Shown here in pieces: positions 31,164 through 42,158 of a DNA stretch of 64,000 nt. A program made the position numbers and the translations under genes. Each line of letters begins with the position of its first letter. Within the stretch, counting starts at the first letter, position 1. The notes beneath the pieces are model-generated. The model was not told where the DNA came from. It did no database searches and worked only from the letters and a program-made list of their open reading frames with translations. Source of the DNA: Diphasiastrum complanatum (lineage: Eukaryota; Streptophyta; Lycopodiopsida; Lycopodiales; Lycopodiaceae); NCBI GenBank assembly GCA_029204225.1, contig CM055092.1, forward strand, positions 46,131,486 to 46,195,485. Reading direction: 5' to 3'.

Positions 31164-32250
31164 TGTGGGATTTATTCCCTCTACTCTCCTTAAATCCCAT
31201 TTTAATTTGCCTCCATTCATGCTGCATATTTACTAACGTTGTCGCGCAGTCTGCATATTTATACGCAAATACGCATAGATGAAGAAAAGTTGAAAAAATC
31301 GTGACACTGTGTTTTTACACACGTTATGGTGACAGGCGAAAAGGGGGACACTATCTTACAGAATGCCAAAGATGCCCTAAAAGCAAAGGCACCTTGTAAA
31401 TCTAATCCTAAGGCTACTCATAAGAGTGACGCACTTTTTGCATTGTCATCACCAACGATCACTTCAGCACTGACTGACATCACACCCTTTTCATGCTCAC
31501 CCCATGCAGCTACACTAACAAATTGGACAACGACTGCAATCACCCACGATCTCTTACAGATAGCACATCCACTCTGTACTTTTCACATCTGCACACCTGT
31601 AATATAATGTATATATACTGGATACCATTTGTGTATTCAGGTGAATGAGTGAATTAGTTGATGAATGAGACGAAGTAGATGCCTTGCGCATTGATTCTTG
31701 ATTGTCAGCAATAAGGTTTTATTCTTTTACAGATTGGATAAGCTTCGTAGAGCACGCGGTTTCGTCCTCTATTGTCTTGTGCTCTACCACATTATTGACA
31801 TGTATACATGATATACTTAATCTGATTCTTTGTTCTACGTTCTAATCTATGTTAATATTGCTATGCTTATCATTCATTTTGTCTGATCTTTCTAGTTGTT
31901 GTTTCTGGTAATAGACGACTAACATTTAGTCTTGTCTTTCATGAATCATTCGTGACTAATTATCAGTTGAGCACCGTCTAGCTCTTAGCGAATCATTCGC
32001 GATAAATAGTTTGTCTTTCTATTCGCGACAAACCATACGTCTGGAGCTTCATTCATTTATTAAAGTTTGGCTTCGTAATCAAGAACCTATGTGATTCCCA
32101 TCACTATCGTTTTGTTCGTTCTGATAGACATAGTCATCCTTATGGAGAGAGTCGTATAGCTCGTTCCGCTACGCACGAACATTGTCTGTTCGAGTTCATT
32201 TCTCGTTCGTGTTCTTCTTACCTCTTTGAGCTTATTTTTCTTTTCTAACA
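31164..32250 (+). repeat. 3' LTR of copia C
   Basis: TGTGGG...TTTTCTAACA, about 1087 bp, homologous to the LTR of A (13956-15031). A TATA-like TATATATACTGG lies near 31609. Confidence 0.8.
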
Positions 32251-32269
32251 TACGACACATTTTCTCAAC

Positions 32270-32700
32270 TCGTTCATCTCCCTCTCTCCAACAAGAGGAA
32301 TAGGTCCTTCATTCTTTTAATGAAGGAGATGAGGTCTTTACCATCCCATCTCAAATTGGTCAGCTGATCTTCAAGAAGCATAATTTGGCTTCCTGATTTT
32401 GTTTGAAATCTGGTCAGCAAAGCATCCCAAACTTTCCTTGCTTTGGAGAGTGTGGCTAGATCAAGTGTTAAGTTGTCTTCGACAAGAGAAGACAACACGG
32501 CTATTGCCTTGTCATTTTTATCTCTCCATTTCTATAGCTCTTTGCCGGTGGTTGTGGGCATCTCTTCTGTGCCATCAACTCAGGGCCATAGACCTTCTCC
32601 TTTCAGTATGAGAGAAGTCTTCATCTTTCATGCTAGGATGATCCTGAAGAGTCAAGGATCGTGCAGATCTTTGATTGAATGCTACTAATGGATGTCATAG
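32270..32700 (-). pseudogene. copia element D gag fragment
   Basis: UBN2-type gag: ARKVWDALLTRFQTKSG, MLLEDQLTNLRWDGKDL (32498-32274). The part nearer the PBS is frameshifted. The element ends leftward exactly where the LTR of copia C finishes, so only its 5' end remains. Confidence 0.8.
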
Positions 32701-32720
32701 CTTGAAGGAATCAAGGCAGG

Positions 32721-32732
32721 GCTCTGATACCA
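32721..32732 (-). other. primer-binding site for initiator-Met tRNA
   Basis: The minus strand reads TGGTATCAGAGC, the classic plant copia PBS complementary to the 3' end of tRNA-iMet. One base separates it from the LTR terminal CA. Confidence 0.9.
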
Positions 32733-32733
32733 C

Positions 32734-33400
32734 TGATGGAAACTGAGTCTGTCCGCAGGGCTCCGACCTGACTGCCTGGTGATGGCAATCGTGTTCAGAG
32801 ATCACTGTTGCGGAATGAAAGGTCGAATAGAGCCGACTTAACAGGAGTAGCTACTGCTTCTCTCTACGGTCTAATTCTCTTCTAGACCTCAAATTTGCTA
32901 CTGCAGATTTGTTGAAAAATTTAAACTTGTAAACAGCAAATAATGTTGAATAAAAACAACAGCGGAAATTCATCTACTGCTAGCATGCATTCAAGTATTA
33001 AAGATCATACGCATTGCTGAACAGAATATTGAGAAAATGGCTTCTATATCAGAATTGAATTTACAATACAATTCTTGAGCGCTGTATGTTTCCCAAATCA
33101 CCGCATTGGCATGAGAGAGATGTTCTCTTCTCGCGAATAGTAATGACTAGCAAATGCTAATCTGTAAACTCGCTCTGGAGCTATTTCAGATTGTTTGCCT
33201 GTATTATGTCCGTGACTTTGTGTGTCTTCTATATATTTTGCATCCTTCGATGAACTCTTTATGTGATCAATCCAGGAGATCTAATAGGCATTAGCCTTAA
33301 CCGAAACCGATTCCAGTTTTCTGTCGTTGTCCTCTGTGAATCATCCGCCTTCTGCCCGTTATGCTTGTGCCTTCACGCTGCAGGCCTTCGCTTTTGCTTA
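32734..33400 (-). repeat. 5' LTR region of copia D
   Basis: On the minus strand this LTR ends in CCATCA just before the PBS. The outer end is not resolved. Sequence at 33420-33720 (with GCGAAAAATGCGACAGTGTC) resembles, in reverse, part of the A/C LTRs and may be an extension or another LTR remnant. Confidence 0.55.
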
Positions 33401-35291
33401 AAGACCCTTTTAAGTTTTTTTTTTTTTTTAAAGGGCTGTGTCACCTTTTGTTTTGAGGACACCTTTGCTTTTCAAGGGCACCTTCGTTTTTTCTCGAAAA
33501 AGGAGAAGAACGCGAAGGTAAGTCTGAAAATGATTTTAAGGCATTTTAAAGATAGTGTTGCTTTTTCCCGAAAGGTGAAAAATGTGACAATATGGCAGAA
33601 ATCTTTTCTAAGGGTAGTGCCCCTTTTTCTAAGAGTGAGTGTCCCTTTTTCTAAGGGTCTAAACCTTTCTAAGGCATTTTAGAGACAATGTCTCCTTTTT
33701 CGCAAAAATGCGAAAAATGCGACAGTGTCGGGAAAAGTTCTCAGAATTATTTTCTAAGTGTTTTAGACCTAGGGATGAATTTTCTTTATGACCCAAAAAT
33801 GCAGACTGTGCAAAACATAGTTCAAAATGCACAGTTACGAAAAATAGCAAAGGAAAAACCAAGGAAAAATGCTAAGGCTTTGAAAAATAGAAACTCTTGG
33901 TTTCTTCAGCTAGGTATTTTGGCTACTATCATTAATGTCTTTTGTTATCCATTCTTGCGATTTTTTAGACACAAAATTACAAATCAAAATGCAATTGTAA
34001 ATTATCGATGTTGAAAATGCAGGTCATAGGCAATTGACGTTCTCAGCACCCAAACATTTTTTGTTGATGTTTAAAAATATATTGCAAACGTTTCAAGTTG
34101 TATTCAGAATTTTGTTTTCTCAAGACACAACGTTTAAAATGCAAGTTACATAAGCGATTCAATCATCCAATATTTGTAGGTATTTCCGTTTATTCTACTC
34201 TGCTCTTTTTTTTAATCCATTGTGTAGGTTGCAAGTGCATGTTTTTTTTTAAATATTTTTTTTTGCATTGTTGTCGCATCTCCGTCTATTCCCGTATACT
34301 GTATTATATTGCCATTTTTTTATGCACACACTCAGGCGTAGGGTCCAGAGCACGTGACATCTATGGGTGGTGGTGACCAAAGTGCATTTGGCAAAGAGTA
34401 GTATTCTATAGTGTAGTTTTTTTCTTTCTTCGAATATATATATGTGTATTGGATTTGAAACCAAGAGTCTCACAATATGTAATACATATGATTTTGTTTA
34501 AGCATTTTGGTTTATTGTTCAAATTTCATTGATTTGCGATTTGTGAGTGAATATAATGTAATTTTCATACATTTGAAACATAGCTTAGATTCATTGTATG
34601 CTTTGTAATCATTTTCATTATATGCCTTAGAGTACATGTTTCTATTCAATATTCGTTGTATGCTTTGTAATCAGTTTCATTATATGCCTTAGAGTATATG
34701 TTTCAATGATTTATGATTTGTCAGTGAATACAATGTAATTTTCATACGTTTGAATCACAACTTAGATTCATTGTATTAAAAAAGTGCAATAGTTTGCTAC
34801 TCTTAGGGGCATAAGGAGATATAGTTTAGATGATAGCCATTGGACAAAGTTATTAGCGTATTATTATTTTGTTGAGCATTATTTGATCATTAAAGGATTT
34901 CCTCATGTTAATCAAGAAATGTGACACTAAAAATAGGATCGAGTCTTGCTAGGTTGAATAAACACTAGCAATTTAGGCTGAGCATTTTGAAACCCTATGC
35001 CTCCGGAACGATGCCTTGATATAACACTTAAAATTTCGAAAAGAGAGAATATAACCTCATTTTGAAAGCATCATTAAACTCATTTTGAAATCCTTATTGT
35101 ATAAAAAAAATCGCTAGTTGATTTCCATCAGCTCCTCTCCTCGTGCATAAACAATGTGCAAAATACAATGATATATGTATATTTTTTTATTGTACTTTGG
35201 GATGTTGGATTCCTTCACATATAAAATGCTTCGGAAGTCGTCGTCCCAAAAAACCCAAAAAAAAATACAGATGTTGGACGTTTTCCGACTG
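33401..35291. other. unassigned DNA, LTR debris and local repeats
   Basis: At 33420-33720 several GACAC/CCTTTTTC segments resemble the reverse of copia A/C LTR sequence. From 34540 to 34780 a nested duplication has order a-b-b-a: b (TGTATGCTTTGTAATC...GAGTACATGTTTC) at 34595 and 34657 with a 62-bp period, flanked by two copies of a (GTGAATAYAATGTAATTTTCATAC). No gene. Confidence 0.5.
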
Positions 35292-35495
35292 ATCTCAAAA
35301 TGCTCTTTGTTCGTCGGAAAACTGCAAGAAGTGTCAAAATTCGACATTGATAAAAATCCATCAGATTCCGTCAAGATAGAGAACCCTAAAAAATCTGTCG
35401 AACCCCGATAAATCTTGAAATGCTCTTTGTTCATCGAAAAATTGGAAACAATGTCGAATTCTGAGACTTGTTAAAATCCGTCAAATTCCGACACC
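35292..35495. repeat. two-copy tandem repeat, 120-bp period
   Basis: ATCTCAAAATGCTCTTTGTTC at 35292 and ATCTTGAAATGCTCTTTGTTC at 35412, each followed by a GTCRAAATTC..ATCCRTCARATTCCG tail. Confidence 0.8.
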
Positions 35496-35729
35496 TACGT
35501 TTTTAGCATTACACATCGACGTCGCCTTCTGGCGTTGACGTACGACGTATGTTCAAATCCGACGACACATTTTGAATTTCAATCACGTGCCATGCCGATA
35601 GTTGGAAACCTAGATCTATTGGATTCTGACACATCGAGTTCCGACGTAACCTTTTCGACAAATTTTTCGACATGATTTTCGTCAAATCCTCTGACATCCC
35701 GGAATGTGACGAAATTCTGTTTCGTGATT

Positions 35730-35847
35730 TTACATCACAAAACAGGACGAAAACCACCTTGTTGTGTAATTAGCATTGTGATTGGGGAGACTACATATTT
35801 CTAGTTTAGTAAGTCCCCCGTTGCTCGATCTGTGTGTGCACATCGTG

Positions 35848-35906
<59 letters not shown>

Positions 35907-36083
35907 ACCCTCAAACTTGTTGGCCTTTATCTTTTGCTTTAAATTCTCTATTGCTAGTGTGCCTTGAACCATATGATCCCCACACTTAATCAAAGGTTGC
36001 CTTTCAATCTCCTCCAAATTTGTGTTGTGCACTTGCTCAAGTTTCTCAATGTAAGAGGTGAGATGCCTTATCTCAATTGTCAA
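35730..36083 (-). other. short ORF crossing a (GA)n array, doubtful
   Basis: The first about 58 residues (LTSYIEKLEQVHNTNLEEIE) are charged and helix-like; the rest is Leu-Ser from the GA array and unrelated sequence. It could be a relic of a coiled-coil repeat protein. No support for expression. Confidence 0.2.
35851..35904. repeat. (GA)n microsatellite, 54 bp
   Basis: Twenty-seven GA units. Confidence 0.97.
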
Positions 36084-36176
36084 CCCAGCAATAAGCCCTC
36101 TTACTTTCCAGCCTGCCTTGATCTCTCCCTTGTGATGTTCAAAGCTCCCCAGAGCACCTCAAGGGATGCCTTCTAA

Positions 36177-37300
36177 TTCGTCTATGGTGAATATGTATCA
36201 ACGCAACAATTTCCTTGTATTTTTTTTTATCTATAAACTTCACCTTAGAGAGGCCTATAAAAAGTAATAGGTGTTCACCTTGATCCATTCACATTTCTAC
36301 ATTGAATAGGCTTTTTGTACATGACTAAAAGTTTTTTTTATAAAACGTCGATTGGTTGTTATTTGTATGATTGCTTGGTCGCAATGGAGCAAACGATCAT
36401 TGTTCAATTTACTAACATAAAAGAGGCAACTAGAAAGATATGCTAGATAATTCTAATGCTGGCACAGCACCCTATAGCACACTATTCAAATAATCCTTTG
36501 AAAACACTATTATGAATCTTTTTGCCTTTTAATGATGAGAATCACCTCCAATTTTATATTCCATGTCTTGCCTGCTGATCAGATCAATTTCTAGCATCTG
36601 GCCTCCCTCTCTGTACAAAAATTACAGGAATGAAAATAAACATATGTGCACGTCCAGCATATCAGATAATATTGAGTTTGAAATACCCCTACTCTTACAA
36701 ATAACCTCACATGATGATAGCCATATAGAATCTAGATTCATGTATTGGTTCATCCACTACAACAAGAACCTAATAAAAAAATGGAAATAGTGGAGGTCAA
36801 TCACCAGTATTATCTTCAGTGGAATGTTAAAATCCCCTCAAACAATCATAACTGTGATCAGAAAACCTTTGAAGTTCTCAATTCCTGAAACTTGCTTACA
36901 TAAATTACAGTCAAGAAGGAAAATTACTGTCTTCCTATTTTTCCAAGGCTGCCCCAATACTCCAAAGCCAAGCATTATTTCTTTCCAAATAAGCTAGTGC
37001 ACTTGCCTTTCTTAACTTACCATCTGCAATTATCCCCACAGGAGCAGAAGTCATCCTTAAAATAGCGGGATCAGTTTGCATTCATCATAAAAATTTCAAG
37101 TCCAGAATTTTCAACAAGATCTTGCTGGCATTCTGGTAGTCACTGCACGACTTCTTGAGCATCCCCATGTATTCACAATTCTCAGTTCCCACATCATGCA
37201 GCAAAAAGCTTGGATCAGGCAAATACGTAGCCCATTTCATCAACCCCACCAAATCTGTCTGGTTCGGCCAGAATCTCTTGCTTTAGGTATAGTTGCATAG
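36177..37300. other. 3' flank of the PDF-PPR gene, no gene
   Basis: No second gene seen. Part may be the 3' UTR of the minus-strand PPR exon. Confidence 0.4.
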
Positions 37301-37397
37301 CCTACAACAAATGACATGGAACTAATTGTGAACTTCAAACCAGATGCACCCAGGCATGTCTTTCACAACTACATACTTTATTTCTCTCTTATTTTTG
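37301..37397 (-). pseudogene. out-of-frame remains of a PPR E2 domain
   Basis: Just past the PPR stop, one frame reads DEYEVAKIREK and another VVKDMPGCIWFEVHN followed by TAG. This is the normal end of the E2 motif of PLS-type PPR proteins. The frame is lost after ATAGR, so the protein now ends MNMR. A one-base deletion followed by further small changes explains it. Confidence 0.7.
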
Positions 37398-40300
37398 CTA
37401 CCTCATATTCATCCTGCCAGCTGTTGCAAGAATGTTGGATAGCAGCACATGAGCTGCAGCATTGTCTGGTTCCAACTTCAGAACATGATCAAAGGCACGT
37501 CTTCCTATCTCCGCATGGCCATGGTTTCTAGCAGCAGCAAGCAAAGTCCTCCAAACTACAGCATTAGGCTGGATTGGCATATTGTTAATGAAGTCCTCAG
37601 CATCTGTCAGGCACCCAGCACGGCACAGAAGATCGATCATGCAAGCATAATGATCCATAGTTGGTATGACACCATGATCTTTACACATGGAGTCAAAGAT
37701 ATGACGACCTTCATCTGCTAGGCCAGAGTGGCTGCATGCAGAGAGAACAGTAACATATGTGATTCCATCAGGCTTCGTGCCTTCCCTTTGCATTTGTTCC
37801 AAAAGTGTGAGAGCCTCCTTGCCAAGCCCTTGCTGTGCATATCCTGCAATCATCGCAGTCCATGACACCACATCCCGATTATGTATGTTGTTAAACACCT
37901 GACGTGCATTCTCGATGCACCCGCATTTTGCATACATGTCAACCAGGGCACTACACACCATCATATCTGACTCAAAGTCACTCTTTATGATATGGGAATG
38001 GAGTTGTTTGCCCTTTTCCAGGTCTGCTATCCTGGCACATGCTTTGAGGAGAACGACATATGTGACAACGTCTGGTTGCACACCTTCCTGCATCATTTGC
38101 TCATATAAAGCAAGGGCCTCCTTGGCAAGCCCTTGCTGGGCATATCCTGAAATCATCTCCGTCCATGACACCACACCCCGTTTATGCATTTTGTTGAATA
38201 CTGGACATGCATGCTCCATGCTTCCACATTTTGCATACATGTGAACAAGGGCACTGCCCACAATCACATTTGACTCAAATCCACGTTTTATGATTTGAGA
38301 ATGCAGCTGTTTGCCCTGTTCCAAGGCTGCAATGCTTGCAAATGCTTTTAGGAGAACCACATATGTGACATCATCTGGGTGCACCCCTTCCTGCTTCATT
38401 TGCTCATACAGAGCAAGGGCCTCCTTGCCAAGCCCATTATGCGCATATCCTGCAGTCATTGTACTCCATGAAACCACATCTCGTTCACTCATTTTGTTGA
38501 ACGCCTGACGTGCAAGCTCAATGCTCCCGCACTTTACATACATGTCAACAAGGGTGTTTCCCACAATCACATCCGTCTCAAAACCACTTCTGATGATGTC
38601 GGAATGAAGCTGCCTGCCCTGTTCCAGGGCTACAATTCTGGCACATACTTTTAGGAGGATAACATAAGTGACATTGTTTGGCTGCACACTTTCCTGTTTC
38701 ATTTGCTCGTACAAAGCAAGGGCTTCCTTGCAGAGCCCATTTTGTGCATATCCTGCAATCATCGCACTCCATGAAACCACATCTTGTTCACTCATTTTGT
38801 TGAACACCTGACGTGCATGATCTATGCACCCACATCTTGCGTACATGTCAATAAGTGTGTTCCCTATAACCACATCCGACTCAAAGCCATGTTGAATGAT
38901 GACAGAGTGGAGCTGTTTTCCATGTTCTAGAGCTGCAATCCTTGCACAAGCTTTCAGGACAACAGCAAATGCGACCTTGTCTGGTGCTATGCCCGTTTGT
39001 TGCATTTGCTGGAAAAGAGTAATAGCCTCCTCACCTTGTCCGTGATCCCCATATGCAGAGATGATAGCAGTCCATGAAAACACATTGTGTTCAGGCATTG
39101 CGTTGAATACTTTGCGTGCATCCAACACACTACCGCACTTAGCATACATTTCAACAAGGGTTTTTCCTAGAAAAATGCCTGAATCAAGTCCACCTAGGAC
39201 TATGAGGGCGTGCACTCGCTTGCCCTCCACCAGGGCTTTCCATTTAGCACACCCCTTCAAAAGGTGAACAAAGGCATTGATTGGAGGTCGAGTATTTTGC
39301 TGGACCATGAGCTCCACCATATGCAGTGCCTCTTTCAATCGTCCCTCCCGACAGAGTTTGCTCACATTATCACCATTGCAAAGGGAGTCACGCAACCTGC
39401 ATGATTCAGATAATAACTATAAAAAACAAGTGTCAATTTTGAGATACAAAAAGCAAAGAAGATATGTTGTACCTTTAGTGCTGAGTTTAGAGCTCCACAA
39501 TCCACATTGGGATTAGAACCATACCGTGATCGCACTCCCCCACCAGGCTGTATTTGACCCAGTGCCATAGCTGCCACCTTTGCTTTAACCCAAGGGGGGT
39601 TCAGCCAACCGTCAATCCATAGGCCTTCTTGTGTAACCTTATGCATAAAGTCAGGGTCGTTTGGACTTTTCTACATAACAGTACGCAAATCAGCAAACAT
39701 ACCTTCAACTTAGGGAAAATGACTACAATTACCAGTCAGCCTCAAGGCCATGGCACCATTAGAAATCGTATCACTGAGCACAAATCAAAAGCGATAAATA
39801 AGCAAAGCAACTGAAAAATAAGTCCAAGATCATTCTCACAGCCTCAGTTTACAAGTCGTCTTCAACGGGGGTTAACATGGATAGCCACACCTTAATAAAT
39901 CTGCTGTCCCACCACTCTGATGGAGCTGAGAAAAACTCCTGCCATAGCTGTTCCATTCTAGCTACTCTCCCTGCATGCCCTAAAACAGCATGCATCAAAA
40001 CTTTGGTAGAATATGGTTCAGGAATGTTGAGGTAGCTTTAGTACATTTATCTCTCTCTCCTCAGCCAGGCAATGCTGGTGAAAAATGAGAACATGAGAAA
40101 ATAGAAGCATACCAGAGATTACAGGAATTGAGAAACCTGATTGCCCCTGTTCTTGACATTGTCCCATGGCAGCTAGCCTGGCATGTACCCAAGGAGGATT
40201 GAACTTATTGTCAATCCATAGTGCCATCTTTGTAATCTTATGTTTGAAGTCAGGAAATCTTGCATTTCTCTGAAAAGAACCACAAGCCTGCAACCTGAGC

Positions 40301-41756
40301 AGCCATAGCTTCAAGCATATGTAGTATGATGATCACCCAATTCTTGAAACATAGCTTAACGAGGTACTAGATGATCACAGCCGTTGGGATAGAGTCGATA
40401 GCAATCATCAAAGCAAGGCTGGATTTGAACTACCAGATCCAACAAGAACAAGCTACTGACTGAGCTCTTACACAAATCTAAGCAACTAAAGCACTAGCCC
40501 GTCAGTAAACCTAAGATTATGTGCGCACATTCCGAATTGAGAGGAAATTTCTATTCCCCTCATATCCTATAGCGTTTGAATTAATGTACAAATGACTGTC
40601 ATAGGGTACTGGCACATTCACCTTACCACTCCTATGGTCCCTCCACTGCGAAGGATCTGAAAAAAACTCCTCCCAGAGCTGTGTTATTCTGGATTCTTGG
40701 CCTGCACGACAGAGAGGTTAAGAAGATGAGACTCTACTGATGTGTTGGGTTGAGTGCGAGTCAAAGTTATAGAGAAATGTGAGTGCAATACAGGTGGCAT
40801 CAAAGATTTCTGCTTCTCCACAGCATTCAATTGAGGAAGACGAAGACAACGCCGATGATGACGATAATGGTTGTTGTCGAGGTTGTTGGTTGAAAGTAGC
40901 AAGCTTTGATTGTAGCCAAGAGGGGCTATATCTGTCATTGATCCATAATCTTTGCTTAGTCGATTTATGTTTGAAGTCGGGAGTTCCTGGATTTCCCTGC
41001 GAGAAACGGCATCAGGGCAAGCTAATTTAGTGAGAGGCATGAATGATAACATCTTTGGCTGTCACTCTACAGCGTGTACTTATTGCAATTTGCATTTCCT
41101 CAAAAAACCATAGGGCAAAAGCAAAACTGAACGGAATCTAGATCAGACCCGCCAGCATCTCTACTAACCGTATTGAAGGAACATATATACATCACCAAAC
41201 AAGATGTCAGTCTAGTTCGTACCTCACCTTATCAAACCTTTTGTCCCACCACTTCGTAGGATCCAAGAAAAACTGCTGCCAGAGCTGTTCTACTCTGGCT
41301 GCTTGGCCTGAGAACCCGTTCAGAGCCAAAACCATCAGCAGCACGTCAAAACGAGAGAGCAACACAAACATACGCAAGCAATCTAGTAATTATAACAAGA
41401 AGAAGAAGAAATAGGTGAATAAATCAGAACCAGAGCAGAGCTAAACTCTTACGCTCCTCCTCCAAGCTACTTGTCATCCAAGTTTCTGGCGCCCTGGAGG
41501 AAGGAGGAGGAGGAGGAAGAGCAGCAGCAGCAGCAGTAGAAGAGTGAGTGAGGGAAGAGGATGAAATGGAGTTGTATTGATTTGTAAGCATGGGGGCATT
41601 TCGGATTCGAAGGTGTAGGCATGAAAGGATAGAAGAAGATTGAGAAAGGGAAGGATCGGAATAGAAGAAGCAGGGATGAGGACTTTGGGTGCACCGAAGG
41701 CTTGCACCACCTCCTCCTCCTCCTCCTCCTCCTCCTCCTAGTGATGCAGCTGCCAT
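37398..41756 (-). CDS. predicted PDF-motif (OSB-type) / PLS-PPR fusion protein, 1034 aa
   Basis: Eight exons with matching phases: 41756-41453, 41307-41228, 40996-40738, 40701-40622, 40269-40113, 39970-39891, 39670-39525, 39396-37398; total 3105 nt including the stop. Residues 1-101: Met-Ala, poly-Gly, Ser-rich, likely an organelle transit peptide. Residues 102-368: three modules, each an 80-nt exon (LWQQFFLDPTKWWDKR; LWEEFFSDPSQWRDHR; LWQEFFSAPSEWWDSR) plus a longer exon (GTPDFKHK, RFPDFKHK, NDPDFMHK, followed by LWI and P-W). This is the PDF motif of plant OSB proteins, which bind ssDNA in mitochondria and plastids. No OB fold is seen. Residues 369-1034: PLS PPR triads (five VSW/FSW turns, 101-residue near-identical units) and an E1/E2 end, truncated. 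PPR tracts bind organellar RNA. The PPR exon could instead be a separate gene starting at an internal Met (MVELMVQQ). The exons are sure; the fusion is inferred from splice sites. Confidence 0.75.
40420..40482 (-). mobile_element. tRNA-like (SINE-type) sequence in intron 4
   Basis: The minus strand contains GAGCTCAGTCAGTAGC (A-box-like) and, 20 bases on, GTAGTTCAAATCCAGCC (B-box-like), the spacing of a tRNA gene. The stems are poor, so it is a tRNA-derived retroposon or pseudo-tRNA in the intron between exons 4 and 5. Confidence 0.5.
41709..41737 (-). repeat. (GGA)n coding trinucleotide repeat
   Basis: About nine to ten GGA codons encode the poly-Gly run right after MAAASL in the leader of the PDF-PPR protein. 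Length variation would not shift the frame. Confidence 0.9.
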
Positions 41757-41840
41757 ATTTTTCCTAATACTTTGCTCGTCTTCTTTTGCAGCTCACAAAA
41801 GAAATGGATGGATCGACGCATCGATCGAGCTTCCTCGTCG

Positions 41841-41955
41841 TGTATAATGATAATGCTTCTTGGGTTCCAAGGGGAGGCTCGAACCTGGGACCAAAGAAAC
41901 TTTGGATGCCAAGCCAACCAACTGAGCCAACCCCGTTGGTTGTATAATGATAATG
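41841..41955 (-). mobile_element. tRNA-derived retroposon (SINE) with 15-bp target duplication
   Basis: TGTATAATGATAATG occurs at 41841-41855 and again, identical, at 41941-41955. The 85 bases between read on the minus strand GGGGTTGGCTCAGTTGG (A box) and CAGGTTCGAGCCTCCCC (B box), a tRNA-like pol III promoter. It lies 100-185 bp upstream of the PDF-PPR start codon in the same orientation. Same family as 63125-63328. Confidence 0.75.
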
Positions 41956-42070
41956 TTGCTGTGATTTGTTCAAGGGCCTTCGTTAGCGATGAACCTCGAA
42001 GGCTTTGAGCCCACCATGTGGCTTACATGCTCGGGCCCTGCCCCAGCGGAAAGATGCCCAAGAAAAATTT

Positions 42071-42158
42071 GCTTCTTAGGCACCACCACCACACTCTTGG
42101 GAGCGAGCGCTTTTGCTTCTTAGGCACCACCACCACACTCTTGGGAGCGAGTACAAGC
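42071..42158. repeat. 44-bp tandem duplication
   Basis: GCTTCTTAGGCACCACCACC starts at 42071 and 42115, each running to GGGAGCGAG. Confidence 0.9.

Noticed and set aside
37915-39404. Several plus-strand ORFs opposite the PPR exon
   Set aside because: Antisense shadows of the repetitive PPR reading frame.
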